Shown: positions 27,773-36,376 of the stretch, one piece after another | Position numbering within the stretch: the first letter of the stretch is position 1 | Layout: every line of letters starts with the position of its first letter | Source: Microlunatus parietis | GTDB taxonomy: Bacteria > Actinomycetota > Actinomycetes > Propionibacteriales > Propionibacteriaceae | Assembly (NCBI RefSeq): GCF_013407955.1 | Contig: NZ_JACCBU010000001.1 | Span: 4,030,001-4,094,000 of the forward strand | Length of the DNA: 64,000 bases | Direction of reading: 5' to 3' | Made by a program: the position numbers and the translations under genes | Notes under the pieces: generated by a model | What the model was told of the DNA's origin: nothing | The model's input: only the letters and a program-made list of their open reading frames with translations | The model's database searches: none

Positions 27773-28361
27773 TCAGGATCGCCGCGATCGCCGGCACGGT
27801 GAGGTTGTCGGTGCCGCGCGGGCTTACCAGCTCGGTGACCGTACAGCCCAGGGCAACCACGGCCGCCGGCATCGGACCGGCCGGCAGCGTGATCAGGAAC
27901 GCGACCACCAGAAAGGTGAGTGCCCCGCCGACCGAGCGGCCCAGCACGATGGTCCGGATCGGCCACCGCCGCCCGACCAGGTAGGCCGCGGTGTCGGCCA
28001 GGCCGAGGATCAGCACCGCCAAGACGAAGACGATCGCGTTGTCGGCCAGCAACGCGGCCAGTGCCACGCCGACCCCGAACAGCAGGTCGCCCCAGGATCC
28101 CTCGGCGCGCGAGCTCAGGCTGCGCAGCGGCAGGTAGCGGCGGGCCAGCAGCAGCGCCGCGGAGAACAGCAACCCGATCAGCACGTACCACCGGAAGTCG
28201 AGCCAGAGGCAGGACAGGACGGCGAGCAGCGCGGAGCCGACGTGGGCGATCTTGCGGCTCAGCTCGGGCGGCGGCTCCCACCGCCGGGCGACGACCTCGT
28301 TGATCGCCAGGAAGCCGGCCAGCAGCGCCACCGTGGTGACCACGGTGACCGCGGTGATCAT
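27756..28361 (-). CDS. Polyprenol/phytol kinase-like membrane protein (VTE5/SEC59/DGK1 type)
   Basis: A 201-residue protein with six to seven spans. The ELSRKIAHVGSALLAVL opening, AEGSWGDLLFGVGVALAALL, LGLADTAAYLVGRRWP, LGRSVGGALTFLVVAFL and TELVSPRGTDNLTVP match the CTP-dependent dolichol/phytol kinase and CDP-alcohol-related family. Its ATG overlaps the upstream kinase stop (ATGA), so it is the second gene of a two-gene operon. Together with UbiA it suggests an isoprenoid-phosphate pathway. Confidence 0.8.
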   Translation of the reverse strand: MITAVTVVTTVALLAGFLAINEVVARRWEPPPELSRKIAHVGSALLAVLSCLWLDFRWYVLIGLLFSAALLLARRYLPLRSLSSRAEGSWGDLLFGVGVALAALLADNAIVFVLAVLILGLADTAAYLVGRRWPIRTIVLGRSVGGALTFLVVAFLITLPAGPMPAAVVALGCTVTELVSPRGTDNLTVPAIAAILISALA

Positions 28362-28873
28362 GGCCAGACCTCGCGGATCCGGTCCAGGCACTCCGGTACG
28401 GGTTCGCGGGTGTCGACGACCAGGTCGGCGAGCCGGCGACCGTGGTCCAGCTCGGCGGCCAGCACCTCCGGCTCGGCCCGCTCCAGGTCGCCGCGTTCGC
28501 GCAGCCGCCGCAGCAGGTCCGGGACCGGAGCCTCGGCGGCGACCACATACAGGTCGGGATGCAGGGCCCGCAGCCGGTCCAGGACGACGGCCCGCAGGCA
28601 GGCCGCGACCGGGTGACCCGGTTCGGAGTCCAGCCGCGGCAGGGCGTAGTCGTGGCCGTAGTGCCGGTGCACCCCGAGCGCCGCCGACTTCCGCTCCGCG
28701 AACTCGGCCTCGTCGACGAATTCGTGGGTGTCGGAGGTCTCGCCCGGGCGGCGGGGTCGAGTGGTGAGCGTGCGTACGGTCCGCAGATCGGGCAACTGGG
28801 CGCTCAGGGCCCGGAGCAGGGTCGACTTGCCCGCCCCGCTCGGGCCGATCAGCACGAGAGCCGCGGCAGCCAT
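28358..28873 (-). CDS. P-loop nucleotide kinase, PhnN/guanylate-kinase-like
   Basis: A 171-residue protein. The Walker A is VLIGPSGAGKSTLLRAL (residues 7-23), followed by TTRPRRPGETSDTHEFVDEAEF in the guanylate-kinase-like substrate region (short form TLTTRPRRPGE). HRHYGHDYALP follows. PhnN makes PRPP from ribose 1,5-bisphosphate; guanylate kinase uses GMP. The small size and the HYGHDYALP segment favour PhnN. No phn genes are nearby. It is translationally coupled to the polyprenol-kinase-like gene and divergent from argS. Confidence 0.75.
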   Translation of the reverse strand: MAAAALVLIGPSGAGKSTLLRALSAQLPDLRTVRTLTTRPRRPGETSDTHEFVDEAEFAERKSAALGVHRHYGHDYALPRLDSEPGHPVAACLRAVVLDRLRALHPDLYVVAAEAPVPDLLRRLRERGDLERAEPEVLAAELDHGRRLADLVVDTREPVPECLDRIREVWP

Positions 28874-28944
28874 GAGCCGCACTGTACGGGGGCGATCGGA
28901 AACCGGGCGGAGCGGCCGTTCGGAGAGTGGAATACTTGCTTCCC

Positions 28945-30582
28945 GTGTCATCGATTCCCACCCTGCTGAGTTCCGCGGTCGAGGCGATTGCCGGCGTCGA
29001 CCCCGAGCTCCGGCCTGCCACGAAGCCGCAGTTCGGACACTTCCAGTCCAACGTCGCGCTCCGCCTGGCCAAGGCCGAGGGCAAGCCGCCGCGCGAGGTC
29101 GCGGCGCGGATCGTCGACACCCTCGACGTGTCGGAATGGTGCGAGCCGCTGGAGATCGCCGGCCCGGGCTTCATCAACTTCCGGATCAAGGCCGACGTGC
29201 TGGCTGCTGAGGCGAGCCGGCAACTGACCGACCCGGCGGTCGGAGTGGTGCCGACCGACATGCCGCAGCGGGTGGTGATCGACTACTCGGGCGCCAACGT
29301 GGCCAAGCAGATGCACGTCGGCCACCTTCGGTCGACGGTGATCGGGGACTGCTTCAACCGGGTGCTGACCGCGCTCGGCCACACGGTGATCCCGCAGAAC
29401 CACCTCGGCGACTGGGGCACCCAGTTCGGCATGCTGGTCGAGCAGATCCTCGAGGAGGGCCTGGACGCGTCCACGTTCGACCTGATCAAGGCCGAGGAGC
29501 TGTACCGGCGGGCCAACGAGCACTTCAAGGAAGACCCCGTGTTCGCCGACAAGGCGCGGAAGCGGGTGGTCGCGCTGCAGTCCGGCGACGAGCAGACGCT
29601 GTCCATCTGGCGACAGTTGATCACGCTCTCGGTGGCGGGCTTCAACGGCGTCTACGCGCGGCTCCACGTCAAGCTCACCGACGATGATCTTGCCGGCGAG
29701 TCGACGTACAACGATGATCTTGCGGTGGTCGCCCGCGAGCTGGAGGAGAGCGGCACGGCGGTGATCGACGACGGCGCGCTGTGCGTCTTCGTCGAGGGCT
29801 TCAACTCGCCCATGATCATCCGCAAGTCCGACGGCGGGTACGGCTACGGCATCACGGACCTGGCCGCGGTCCGGCACCGGGTCCGGGATCTGAAGGCCGA
29901 CCGGATGATCTACGTGGTCGGCACCGAGCAGACGTACCACTTCAACCAGGTCTTCGCGGTCTGCCGCAAGGCCGGCTATCTCCCGGACGACGTGGTCGCC
30001 GAGCACGCCGGTTACGGCCTGATCCTGGGCGCCGACGGCAAGCGGCTGCGGACCCGGGACGGCGGCACGATGAAGTTGATCAACCTGCTCGACGCGGCCG
30101 AGGAGAAGGCGTCACCCCCGATCGCGCTGGCGGCGATCAAGTACGCCGACCTGTCCAGCGGGCTGCAGAAGGACTACGTCTTTGACATCGACCGGATGGT
30201 CAAGGCGCAGGGCAACACCGGGCCCTATCTGCAGTACGCGCACGCCCGGTGCAGCCAGGTGCTCCGGAAGGCCGAGGCCGAGCAGTTCGACGTGCCGACC
30301 AAGATCACGGTGATCGACGAGCCGGCGGAGCAGACTCTCGCGCTCCAGTTGACCAAGTACGGCGAGACCGTCGCGGATGTGGCCGAGACGCTGCAACCGC
30401 ACCGGCTCTGCGGTTACCTGTACGACCTCGCGGTCGCCTACACCGACTTCTACGAGAACTGCCCGGTGCTCAAGGCCGAGGGCGAGATCCGGGCCTCCCG
30501 GCTCGCCCTCTGTCTGGCCACCAAGCGGGTCCTCGCCGCCGGCCTGGACCTGCTCGGAATCGAAGCCCTGGAACGGATGTAA
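28945..30582 (+). CDS. argS: Arginyl-tRNA synthetase
   Basis: It charges tRNA-Arg. The product is about 545 residues. An N-terminal Add-1 domain (about 1-95) is followed by YSGANVAKQMHVGHLRS, containing the HIGH-type motif, and LGDWGTQFGMLVEQI. YVVGTEQTYHFNQVF and the KMSK-equivalent LGADGKRLRTRDGGTMK come next, then the helical anticodon-binding domain (LSSGLQKDYVFDIDRMV). GTG 28945 is favoured, possibly leaderless (AATACT eight bases upstream); ATG 28927 in frame is an alternative. It diverges from the P-loop kinase gene. Confidence 0.97.
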   Translation: MSSIPTLLSSAVEAIAGVDPELRPATKPQFGHFQSNVALRLAKAEGKPPREVAARIVDTLDVSEWCEPLEIAGPGFINFRIKADVLAAEASRQLTDPAVGVVPTDMPQRVVIDYSGANVAKQMHVGHLRSTVIGDCFNRVLTALGHTVIPQNHLGDWGTQFGMLVEQILEEGLDASTFDLIKAEELYRRANEHFKEDPVFADKARKRVVALQSGDEQTLSIWRQLITLSVAGFNGVYARLHVKLTDDDLAGESTYNDDLAVVARELEESGTAVIDDGALCVFVEGFNSPMIIRKSDGGYGYGITDLAAVRHRVRDLKADRMIYVVGTEQTYHFNQVFAVCRKAGYLPDDVVAEHAGYGLILGADGKRLRTRDGGTMKLINLLDAAEEKASPPIALAAIKYADLSSGLQKDYVFDIDRMVKAQGNTGPYLQYAHARCSQVLRKAEAEQFDVPTKITVIDEPAEQTLALQLTKYGETVADVAETLQPHRLCGYLYDLAVAYTDFYENCPVLKAEGEIRASRLALCLATKRVLAAGLDLLGIEALERM

Positions 30583-30595
30583 CCAAACTCCGCGT

Positions 30596-30614
30596 CCTGA
30601 GCCTGTCGAAGGGC
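30596..30614 (+). repeat. CCTGAGCCTGTCGAAGGGC dispersed repeat
   Basis: The same 16-19-base word occurs at 49857 (with its inverse at 49889) and at 60549. Here it follows argS, and a degenerate inverse (AAGCTCAGGGTGCGTT) lies 35 bases on, so it was probably a terminator-like hairpin. Confidence 0.7.
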
Positions 30615-30645
30615 AGGTCACATGGGCTCGGCCCAACGACCAAGC

Positions 30646-31443
30646 TCAGGGTGCGTTGGGGCCTACGTGCTTGATCGGGTCCGGGTGCTCCTGGGCGTCG
30701 TTGGCGAGCCACGCGGCGCCGATGATGCCGGCCTTGTTGCGCAGCGTGGCCGGCACGATCGGGCTGTTCAGCTTGAGGTGGGGCAGGAACTCGTCGGAGT
30801 CCTTGCTGACGCCGCCGCCGACGACGATCAGGTCCGGCCAGAACAGGGCCTCGACGACCTCGTAGTAGCGCTGCAGCCGGACCGCGTACTCCTCGTACGA
30901 CATGCCCGTCTTGTCCTTCACGCTGGCCGCGGCCCGGCTTTCGGCGTCGTGGCCGTCGATCTCCAGGTGGCCCAGCTCGGAGTTGGGGATCAGCACGCCG
31001 CGGTAGATCAGCGCACTGCCGATCCCGGTGCCGAGGGTGGTCATCAGGACCAGGCCCGGATGCCCCTTCGCCGCGCCGTACTGCACCTCGGCGACCCCGG
31101 CCGCGTCGGCGTCGTTGACCAGCACGATCGGCCGGCCGAGTCGATCTTCGAAGATCTTCTCCGCGGGGGCGTCGATCCAGGACTTGTCGATGTTCGCGGC
31201 CGACCGAGTGCGCCCGTGGGTCACCACGGCCGGCACGGTGACCCCGATCGGTCCGTCGCCGATCTGGTCGGCGAAATGATCAACGATCTCGCTGACGACG
31301 GCCGCGACATTCTCCGGCGTCGACTCCTGCGGGGTCTCGATCCGGAGACGCTTCTCCGCGAACACACCTTCGGCGAGATCAACCGGGGCTCCCTTGATTC
31401 CGCTCCCGCCGATATCGATCCCCAACACTGGACGTTCGGTCAT
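30646..31443 (-). CDS. ppgK: Polyphosphate-dependent glucokinase (ROK family)
   Basis: It phosphorylates glucose with polyphosphate (and often ATP). A 265-residue ROK kinase. DIGGSGIKG (residues 10-18) binds phosphate, VNDADAAGVAEVQYGA contains the catalytic Asp, and TTLGTGIGSALIYRG and NSELGHLEIDG follow. The C-terminal VVGGGVSKDSDEF closes the nucleotide site. PpgK is typical of actinobacteria and of polyphosphate-accumulating genera. It starts 11 bases before the end of the PH-APH fusion gene, on the same strand, so it may be read with it. Confidence 0.94.
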   Translation of the reverse strand: MTERPVLGIDIGGSGIKGAPVDLAEGVFAEKRLRIETPQESTPENVAAVVSEIVDHFADQIGDGPIGVTVPAVVTHGRTRSAANIDKSWIDAPAEKIFEDRLGRPIVLVNDADAAGVAEVQYGAAKGHPGLVLMTTLGTGIGSALIYRGVLIPNSELGHLEIDGHDAESRAAASVKDKTGMSYEEYAVRLQRYYEVVEALFWPDLIVVGGGVSKDSDEFLPHLKLNSPIVPATLRNKAGIIGAAWLANDAQEHPDPIKHVGPNAP

Positions 31444-31453
31444 GCCGCTGAGC

Positions 31454-33823
31454 TTAGCGGCGCGTCTCGGTACCCCGGAGGTCGCGCCGCAGCTGTTCCA
31501 CGGACCAGTCATAGATGGCCGGATCCTCGGCGAAGTAGAAGGCGTAGAACCTGCGGTAGACCTCGATCCAGAACCGCGCCTCGTCGCCGAGCCGGGCGAC
31601 GGCGAGGTCGGTCAGCCACTCCTCGTCACCGGGATGCGCGGTCCTGGATTCCAGTCCGAGGAACGCGATCGCTCCCGCGACGTCCATCATCGGATCGGCG
31701 GCCAGCGTGTGCGGGCTGAAGTCGACCACGCCGGTGACGCACGCGGACCCGTCCGGTTCGCGACGGACCAGGACGTTGCCCGGGAAGTAGTCGCCGTGCA
31801 CCAGCGCCGGCCAGGTCTGCCGCCGGGCCAGCGCGTCGAACAGCTGCTGCCACCGCTCGGTCAGGTCCGGCAGGTCGGCCTCGAGCCGAGGCCGTACGGA
31901 CCCGACGGTCCGGTGCAGCTGTGCCGCCAGCAGGTCGGCCAGGGTGTCGAACCGGCGGGGCGCATCCGGGCCGATCAGCTGGGCGAAGCCGGCCACGGGT
32001 ACGGGCAGCCGCTGCAGATCCATCGCGGCGGTCAGATAGCGCTCCAGGCTCAGCCGGCGGAGGCCCTCATCCGGCGTCGCGGCGAGATGGTCGCGCAGCT
32101 CCTCGCCCTCGATCCGGTGCTCGACGGTGTAGCGCCGGCCGGCGAACTCGCCGGCGTCGAGCACCCGCGGGACCGCGTAGCCGAGATCCACGGCGGCCCA
32201 CAGGTCGGCCAGCGCCCGCCGCTGCGCCGCGACCTCGGGCCGGGCGCCGGGCGCCTGCAGCCGCAGCACCCGGTCGTCGTCGAGGGCGAACACCTGCGAC
32301 TCCGAACCACCGCCGAGCAGCGCCTCGGGCCCGATCCGGAACCGGTCCAACACGGCCAGTTCGTCGCGGTCGGTGGCACCGGGCCGGCCCGCGGACAGCC
32401 GTCGCTGGCGGTCCGCGGCACGGGCGGTCCGGGCCCGGTCGAGCTGGGTCAGCGCGAGCTCGCGGGCGGCGGTCTCGTCCAGTTGCCGGGCCACCGCGTT
32501 GACCGGGCCCTTCGGGGTGTCGACGTGGACGTCGGCCAGCCGCAGCCCCCGCTGCCAGGGGCCCTGCTCGATCCGTACCGACTGGCTCTTGGCGTGCGGC
32601 ACGATGTCGCGGCGATGGGTCAGCCAACCGTGCTCGGTGATCAGGACCCGGTCGTCGTAGCCGTACTTGAGGGTCCAGAAGTTGTACCAGGCCGGCCAGC
32701 GGGCCCGGCGCGGCGACGGATGCAACTCGATCGCCGACAGGTCGACGCCGGGCAGCACCCGGTCCAGGGTCACCTGAAGTTGATCTTTGTTGGCCACCGG
32801 CAGCAGCACGCTGGTGGCGTTGTTGTCGTTGTTCTCGCCCTCGGACGTGCCGTAGCCGAGGATGTCGACGTCGACCCGCCACCAGCCGAGCCGGCGCCAC
32901 AGCATCGGCTGCGACACCGAGAGCCCCTGGATCCGGTCCAACGGCACCGACTGACTGGTCAGGGCGGTCAGGCCGCGGGTGATCCGCAGGCCCCGGGACG
33001 ACTCGGCCAGGGTGAAGTTGAACATCGCGATCAGCCGGCGGCCGACCAGCGACACCAGACCGATCACCGCCGGCACCAGGCCGGGCAGCGCGTAGATGAT
33101 CACGCCGAGGACGCCGGTCACGACCAGCGCGCCGACGGTGAGGAAGGCGGTGATCAAGAACTCGCTGGACAGCAGGAAGCTGCCCACCAGCATCGCCGGA
33201 TTGATCACCACCAGCGGCCGGTCGGACTGGCGCAGGTCGGTGAAGGCGCTGGTCTTCTCGCCGTGCTCGGCACCGTGCAGGCTGCTCTGCTCACCGTGCG
33301 CGCGGACCAGCAGGTAGTCCCGCAGTCGGGCCGCCCGATCCCGTTGCAGATAACGGAGTTTGATCGTGTTGTCGCCGGCGCCGACCTCGAGCCGCAGCTC
33401 GACCAGGCCGAAGATCCGGGCCGCGAACGGCTGGATGATGTCCACCGACTGCAGCCGTTCGAACGGGACCTTCTTGGAACTCTTGAAGATCGCCCCGGTC
33501 TCGACCCGGAGCTCTTCGTCGTCGATGACGAACCGGGTGAAGTACCAACTGACGAAGCCGACGGCGGCGGCCAGGATGACGATCACCGCGATCCCCAGCA
33601 GCAGCCAGCGCAGCTCCGGCAGCACGAACCCGCCCCGGCCGTTGGACGAGTCCGGGATCAACTCGCGGCCGCCGGCCACAATGATCGCGACCAGCACGAG
33701 CCAGCCGCGGATGAACGGGGTCAGCGGGTGCGGACGTTCGGTCTGCTTGACCGCGGGCGCGCCCTCGACCACCGGCGCCAGCTCGGCCGGCGCGGTCGCC
33801 TGATCATGATCTTGGTCGGTCAT
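31454..33823 (-). CDS. Bacterial PH-domain (YdbT-like) membrane protein fused to an APH-type kinase
   Basis: A 789-residue protein. Residues 1-460 are YdbT-like: two N-terminal spans, a bPH2 module (FTRFVIDDEELRVETGAIF, KVPFERLQSVDI), a second pair of spans and two further bPH2 modules (VPLDRIQGLSVSQP). Residues about 500-789 are an aminoglycoside-phosphotransferase/choline-kinase fold. It has GSESQVFALDDDRVLRLQAP (nucleotide loop), ALVHGDYFPGNVLV (catalytic Asp678, Asn683) and VTGVVDFSPHT (metal Asp). No stop or start separates them. The usual YdbT ends before the kinase, so this is a fusion. The partner ydbS-like gene lies immediately upstream. Confidence 0.85.
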   Translation of the reverse strand: MTDQDHDQATAPAELAPVVEGAPAVKQTERPHPLTPFIRGWLVLVAIIVAGGRELIPDSSNGRGGFVLPELRWLLLGIAVIVILAAAVGFVSWYFTRFVIDDEELRVETGAIFKSSKKVPFERLQSVDIIQPFAARIFGLVELRLEVGAGDNTIKLRYLQRDRAARLRDYLLVRAHGEQSSLHGAEHGEKTSAFTDLRQSDRPLVVINPAMLVGSFLLSSEFLITAFLTVGALVVTGVLGVIIYALPGLVPAVIGLVSLVGRRLIAMFNFTLAESSRGLRITRGLTALTSQSVPLDRIQGLSVSQPMLWRRLGWWRVDVDILGYGTSEGENNDNNATSVLLPVANKDQLQVTLDRVLPGVDLSAIELHPSPRRARWPAWYNFWTLKYGYDDRVLITEHGWLTHRRDIVPHAKSQSVRIEQGPWQRGLRLADVHVDTPKGPVNAVARQLDETAARELALTQLDRARTARAADRQRRLSAGRPGATDRDELAVLDRFRIGPEALLGGGSESQVFALDDDRVLRLQAPGARPEVAAQRRALADLWAAVDLGYAVPRVLDAGEFAGRRYTVEHRIEGEELRDHLAATPDEGLRRLSLERYLTAAMDLQRLPVPVAGFAQLIGPDAPRRFDTLADLLAAQLHRTVGSVRPRLEADLPDLTERWQQLFDALARRQTWPALVHGDYFPGNVLVRREPDGSACVTGVVDFSPHTLAADPMMDVAGAIAFLGLESRTAHPGDEEWLTDLAVARLGDEARFWIEVYRRFYAFYFAEDPAIYDWSVEQLRRDLRGTETRR

Positions 33824-33841
33824 CGTCCGGGCTTCCGGCGA

Positions 33842-34330
33842 TCACAGGCCCGAGGCATGTGCCTCGCCCAGCTGGGTCAGGCTGTCCCGCAGGCGGGCCG
33901 CCTCATCCGGGACCAGGCCCGGGATGGTTGCGTTGGTGGATGCGCTGGCGGTGACCAGGGTGACGTGGGCCAGGCCGAGCGCCCGTTCCAGTGGGCCGGA
34001 CTCGACCTCGACCAACTGCATCCGCCCGTACGGCACCGCGACCAAGGTGCGGAACATGACGCCGTGCGTGATGTAGAGGTCGTCCTCGCGCTCCACGTAC
34101 CCCCAGGAGCGGTAGTGCCGTTCGACCAGCAGCCACCGGGGCACGGTGATCGCCAGGCCGATGGCGATCACGATCGCGCTGACCCACCAGAGCTGGGTCA
34201 GTACACCGAAGATCACCGCCGGAACGAGGAAGACGACCGCGGCGATTCCGGTGGTGAGGCGGCGCAAGGTCCGGTACGGGGGAGCGAGGCGCTTCCACTC
34301 GTACTGCGGGGGCGCGAACAGGTCATCCAT
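33842..34330 (-). CDS. Bacterial PH-domain (YdbS-like) membrane protein
   Basis: A 162-residue protein from ATG 34330 (GGGAG six bases upstream). It has a basic N-terminus, two spans (residues about 27-65) and a bPH2 domain with REDDLYITHGVMFRTLVAVP, GRMQLVEVESGPLERALG and LVTASASTNATIPGL. This matches YdbS, whose gene is normally followed by ydbT as here. In Bacillus the pair protects against antimicrobial peptides from related cells; the role here is unproven. 18 bases separate it from the fusion gene. Confidence 0.85.
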   Translation of the reverse strand: MDDLFAPPQYEWKRLAPPYRTLRRLTTGIAAVVFLVPAVIFGVLTQLWWVSAIVIAIGLAITVPRWLLVERHYRSWGYVEREDDLYITHGVMFRTLVAVPYGRMQLVEVESGPLERALGLAHVTLVTASASTNATIPGLVPDEAARLRDSLTQLGEAHASGL

Positions 34331-34367
34331 AGCGACTCCCACCCTAGTGTCCTACGCCTGACGCACG

Positions 34368-35027
34368 TCAGCGGCGCTTCTTGGGTCCCTTGACGCTGAC
34401 GCCGCCGAACAGCGACATCCCCTTGAGGACGATCACCGGTGCGCCGGGCACCGGATCGCCGAGCCGGGTGATGTCGGTGCCGCCGAAGACGCCCGCGGTC
34501 TGATCACGGACCTCGACGCCCTCCGGCACCAGGACGTCCATCCCGCCGAAGCACCAGAACCCGATGATCTCCACCACCGGAGCCTCGAAGACCGCGTCGC
34601 GAAGATCGAGTTCGACGCCGCCGAACACCGCGATCGCCGTGCTGGACTTGCGAATCCGCCACTTCCCCTTGCGCGACGCGCCACCGAAGATCGCGATCAT
34701 GGTGTCGCGTTCCTCGGCCGGGTGGGACTGGTCGATGGTGAAGTTGGACTGAGCTTGCGGTTGTGGCTGCGGCAGCGTGGGCGGGGTCACCGGAACGAGG
34801 TCGCTGGTGATCGGCACCAGGTCGTCGAACGTTCGCGCGCTCATCGCCTGCTCGAGACGCTCGTCGTATTCCTCGTGGGTGAGCCGGCCCTCCGCGAACG
34901 CCGTACCGAGCAGGTTCGCGACCTGCTCCCGGTCGGCGTCGGACGCGCGCAGGTTGCCACCGGCGATCGGTCCGACGTCGCGCGGCTCCCGACCGAACGG
35001 CTCCGGCACGTTGTTGCTCGCGGTCAC
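34368..35027 (-). CDS. DUF1707 / LiaF-like C-terminal domain protein
   Basis: From GTG 35027 the product is 219 residues. DUF1707 (LRASDADREQVANLLGTAFAEGRLTHEEYDERL, seen as LRASDADREQV and GRLTHEEYDERL) is at about 24-62. A Pro/Gln linker follows. Next comes a beta-helical cell-wall-stress (LiaF/DUF2154-type) domain with repeated F-G-G turns (IAIFGGASRKG, IAVFGGVELDL, GVFGGTDI, SLFGGVSVKG). Domains of this kind occur on envelope-stress regulators. There are no membrane spans, so it is cytosolic. It lies upstream of the ydbS/ydbT pair, which fits a shared envelope theme. Confidence 0.85.
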   Translation of the reverse strand: MTASNNVPEPFGREPRDVGPIAGGNLRASDADREQVANLLGTAFAEGRLTHEEYDERLEQAMSARTFDDLVPITSDLVPVTPPTLPQPQPQAQSNFTIDQSHPAEERDTMIAIFGGASRKGKWRIRKSSTAIAVFGGVELDLRDAVFEAPVVEIIGFWCFGGMDVLVPEGVEVRDQTAGVFGGTDITRLGDPVPGAPVIVLKGMSLFGGVSVKGPKKRR

Positions 35028-35113
35028 ACCCCGTACCGTAACGCGTTCCTTCCGAGGTCCGAACTGCTCGTCGGTCAGACAATGGAGGAACCCGGGCGAA
35101 CCCCGAGCGCGGA

Positions 35114-35458
35114 TCAATGCGGACGGCCGATGTCGAAGACGTTGCCCTCCGGATCGGCCAACGTGACCCAGGCCGTCCCGTACTCCTCGAACTCGCCGAC
35201 CTTCGTCGCGCCGAGCCCGATTGCCCGCTCGGCCGCGGCCTGGAAGTCGTCCGAGACGAGGTCGAGGTGCAGCCGGTTCTTGCCGGTACGGGGCTCGGGC
35301 ACGGCCAGGAACATCAGCGAAGGGAAGGCGCCGTCGCCGTGGATCTGGGCCATGAAGGGATTGCCGCCGTCGGCGACCGGCCGGCCGATCACGCCGGCGT
35401 AGAAGCCGGCCAGCTGGGTCGGGTCGGCGGAGTCGATCACGATCTGTCCGAGTTGCAT
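35114..35458 (-). CDS. VOC family protein, MerR-linked
   Basis: A 114-residue protein: QIVIDSADPTQLAGFYAGVIG opens the first half, RLHLDLVSDDFQAAAERAIG the second, and DPEGNVFDIGRPH ends it. It lies 19 bases downstream of the merR gene on the same strand, so the two are probably co-transcribed from the MerR-type promoter at 36289-36319. The ligand is not readable. Confidence 0.85.
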   Translation of the reverse strand: MQLGQIVIDSADPTQLAGFYAGVIGRPVADGGNPFMAQIHGDGAFPSLMFLAVPEPRTGKNRLHLDLVSDDFQAAAERAIGLGATKVGEFEEYGTAWVTLADPEGNVFDIGRPH

Positions 35459-35477
35459 GCTGAGTTGGTCCTTTCGG

Positions 35478-36281
35478 TCAGCCGGCGATGGGCCAGCAGA
35501 GTTCGGTGGTGTAGTCGGCCGGATCGGTCACGTCGCCCGGACCGACCAGGTAGAGCTCGCGCACGGGTCCGGGCGCGAGAGTCTCGCGTTCGGCGACGTA
35601 GCTGCCGAGCGCGGCGTAGGTACGGTCGATGTCGGTGAAGCTGCCGTGGTGCACGGTGGTCGCGAACCGGCCGGCTGGCAGCGTGAGCTCCCGCAGGCCC
35701 GGCGGCGCCGAGGTCGGGATCGGGACGTAGGCGACGACCTCGCCGATGCTGTCGGTGAAGAAGGAGTCGTCGTACGTCGCGGCGCCGGGGCCGATCGGTG
35801 CGATCCCGGCCGCGCCGAGGCTCTCGTACAGCCTCGGGAACGTCTGCGCGCACCAGAGGTCGATCACGCTGCGGTCGACCCGGTCCACGATCGCGGCGAC
35901 CCGCTGCTCCGGTTGATTCGTGGAGCGGAACTCGTACCCGATCCTGGGCTGGGAGAGCAGCCGGCGCAGCGACCCGACGATCTCCCGGGTCCGGTCCAGC
36001 TCCTCCTCCATCCGGCGCAGATGGTCGGCGATGATCGCGTTCCGCGCCTCCTCCGAGTCCGCCCGGACCACCGTCGCGATCTCCGGCAGCGGCATGTCCA
36101 GGTGGCGGAGTCTGGCGATGAGGAGGGCGGTCGGGACCTGCCCGATCCCGTACCGCCGATAGCTGGTCGTCGCATCCACCTCGGCCGGCTCCAGCAGCCC
36201 GATCTCGTGGTAGTGCCGGAGCATCTTGACGCTGAGATGAGTCAACCGGGAGAACTCCCCGATCGGTACCGATACGCTCAT
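35478..36281 (-). CDS. MerR family regulator with GyrI-like ligand domain
   Basis: A 267-residue protein. The MerR HTH (residues 5-75) has IGEFSRLTHLSVKMLRHYHE, GLLEPAEVDATTSYRRYG and ARLRHLDMPLPEI. A coiled-coil helix follows (90-125), then a GyrI-like effector-binding domain (about 130-267, ending TELCWPIAG). This BmrR-like layout binds lipophilic compounds. The gene's own promoter has a 19-base spacer carrying a perfect palindrome, so it is likely self-activated. The VOC gene follows in the same direction. Confidence 0.92.
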   Translation of the reverse strand: MSVSVPIGEFSRLTHLSVKMLRHYHEIGLLEPAEVDATTSYRRYGIGQVPTALLIARLRHLDMPLPEIATVVRADSEEARNAIIADHLRRMEEELDRTREIVGSLRRLLSQPRIGYEFRSTNQPEQRVAAIVDRVDRSVIDLWCAQTFPRLYESLGAAGIAPIGPGAATYDDSFFTDSIGEVVAYVPIPTSAPPGLRELTLPAGRFATTVHHGSFTDIDRTYAALGSYVAERETLAPGPVRELYLVGPGDVTDPADYTTELCWPIAG

Positions 36282-36288
36282 GACCGCA

Positions 36289-36319
36289 ACACTGCACCCT
36301 CCGACAATGGGAGGGTCAA
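36289..36319 (-). promoter_or_regulatory. MerR-type promoter with operator in a 19-base spacer
   Basis: On the minus strand: TTGACC (36319-36314), a 19-base spacer, CAGTGT (36294-36289). The spacer holds ACCCTCC-N7-GGAGGGT (36296-36316), a perfect 7-base dyad. The over-long spacer with a central dyad is the hallmark of MerR activation. The start codon lies eight bases beyond the -10 (leaderless). Confidence 0.8.
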
Positions 36320-36335
36320 GCAGCGCCCGGACGAG

Positions 36336-36366
36336 TTGGCTACACTGCTCTCTGCGCCGGTATGCT
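36336..36366 (+). promoter_or_regulatory. Possible tRNA-Gly promoter
   Basis: TTGGCT (36336-36341), 19 bases, TATGCT (36361-36366); the mature tRNA starts 11 bases later. Confidence 0.45.
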
Positions 36367-36376
36367 GCCGGTCAGC

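Noticed and set aside
31394-34393. Plus-strand open frame of about 1000 codons opposite the PH-domain genes
   Set aside because: Shadow of the PH-APH and YdbS genes; no domain, start or ribosome-binding site.
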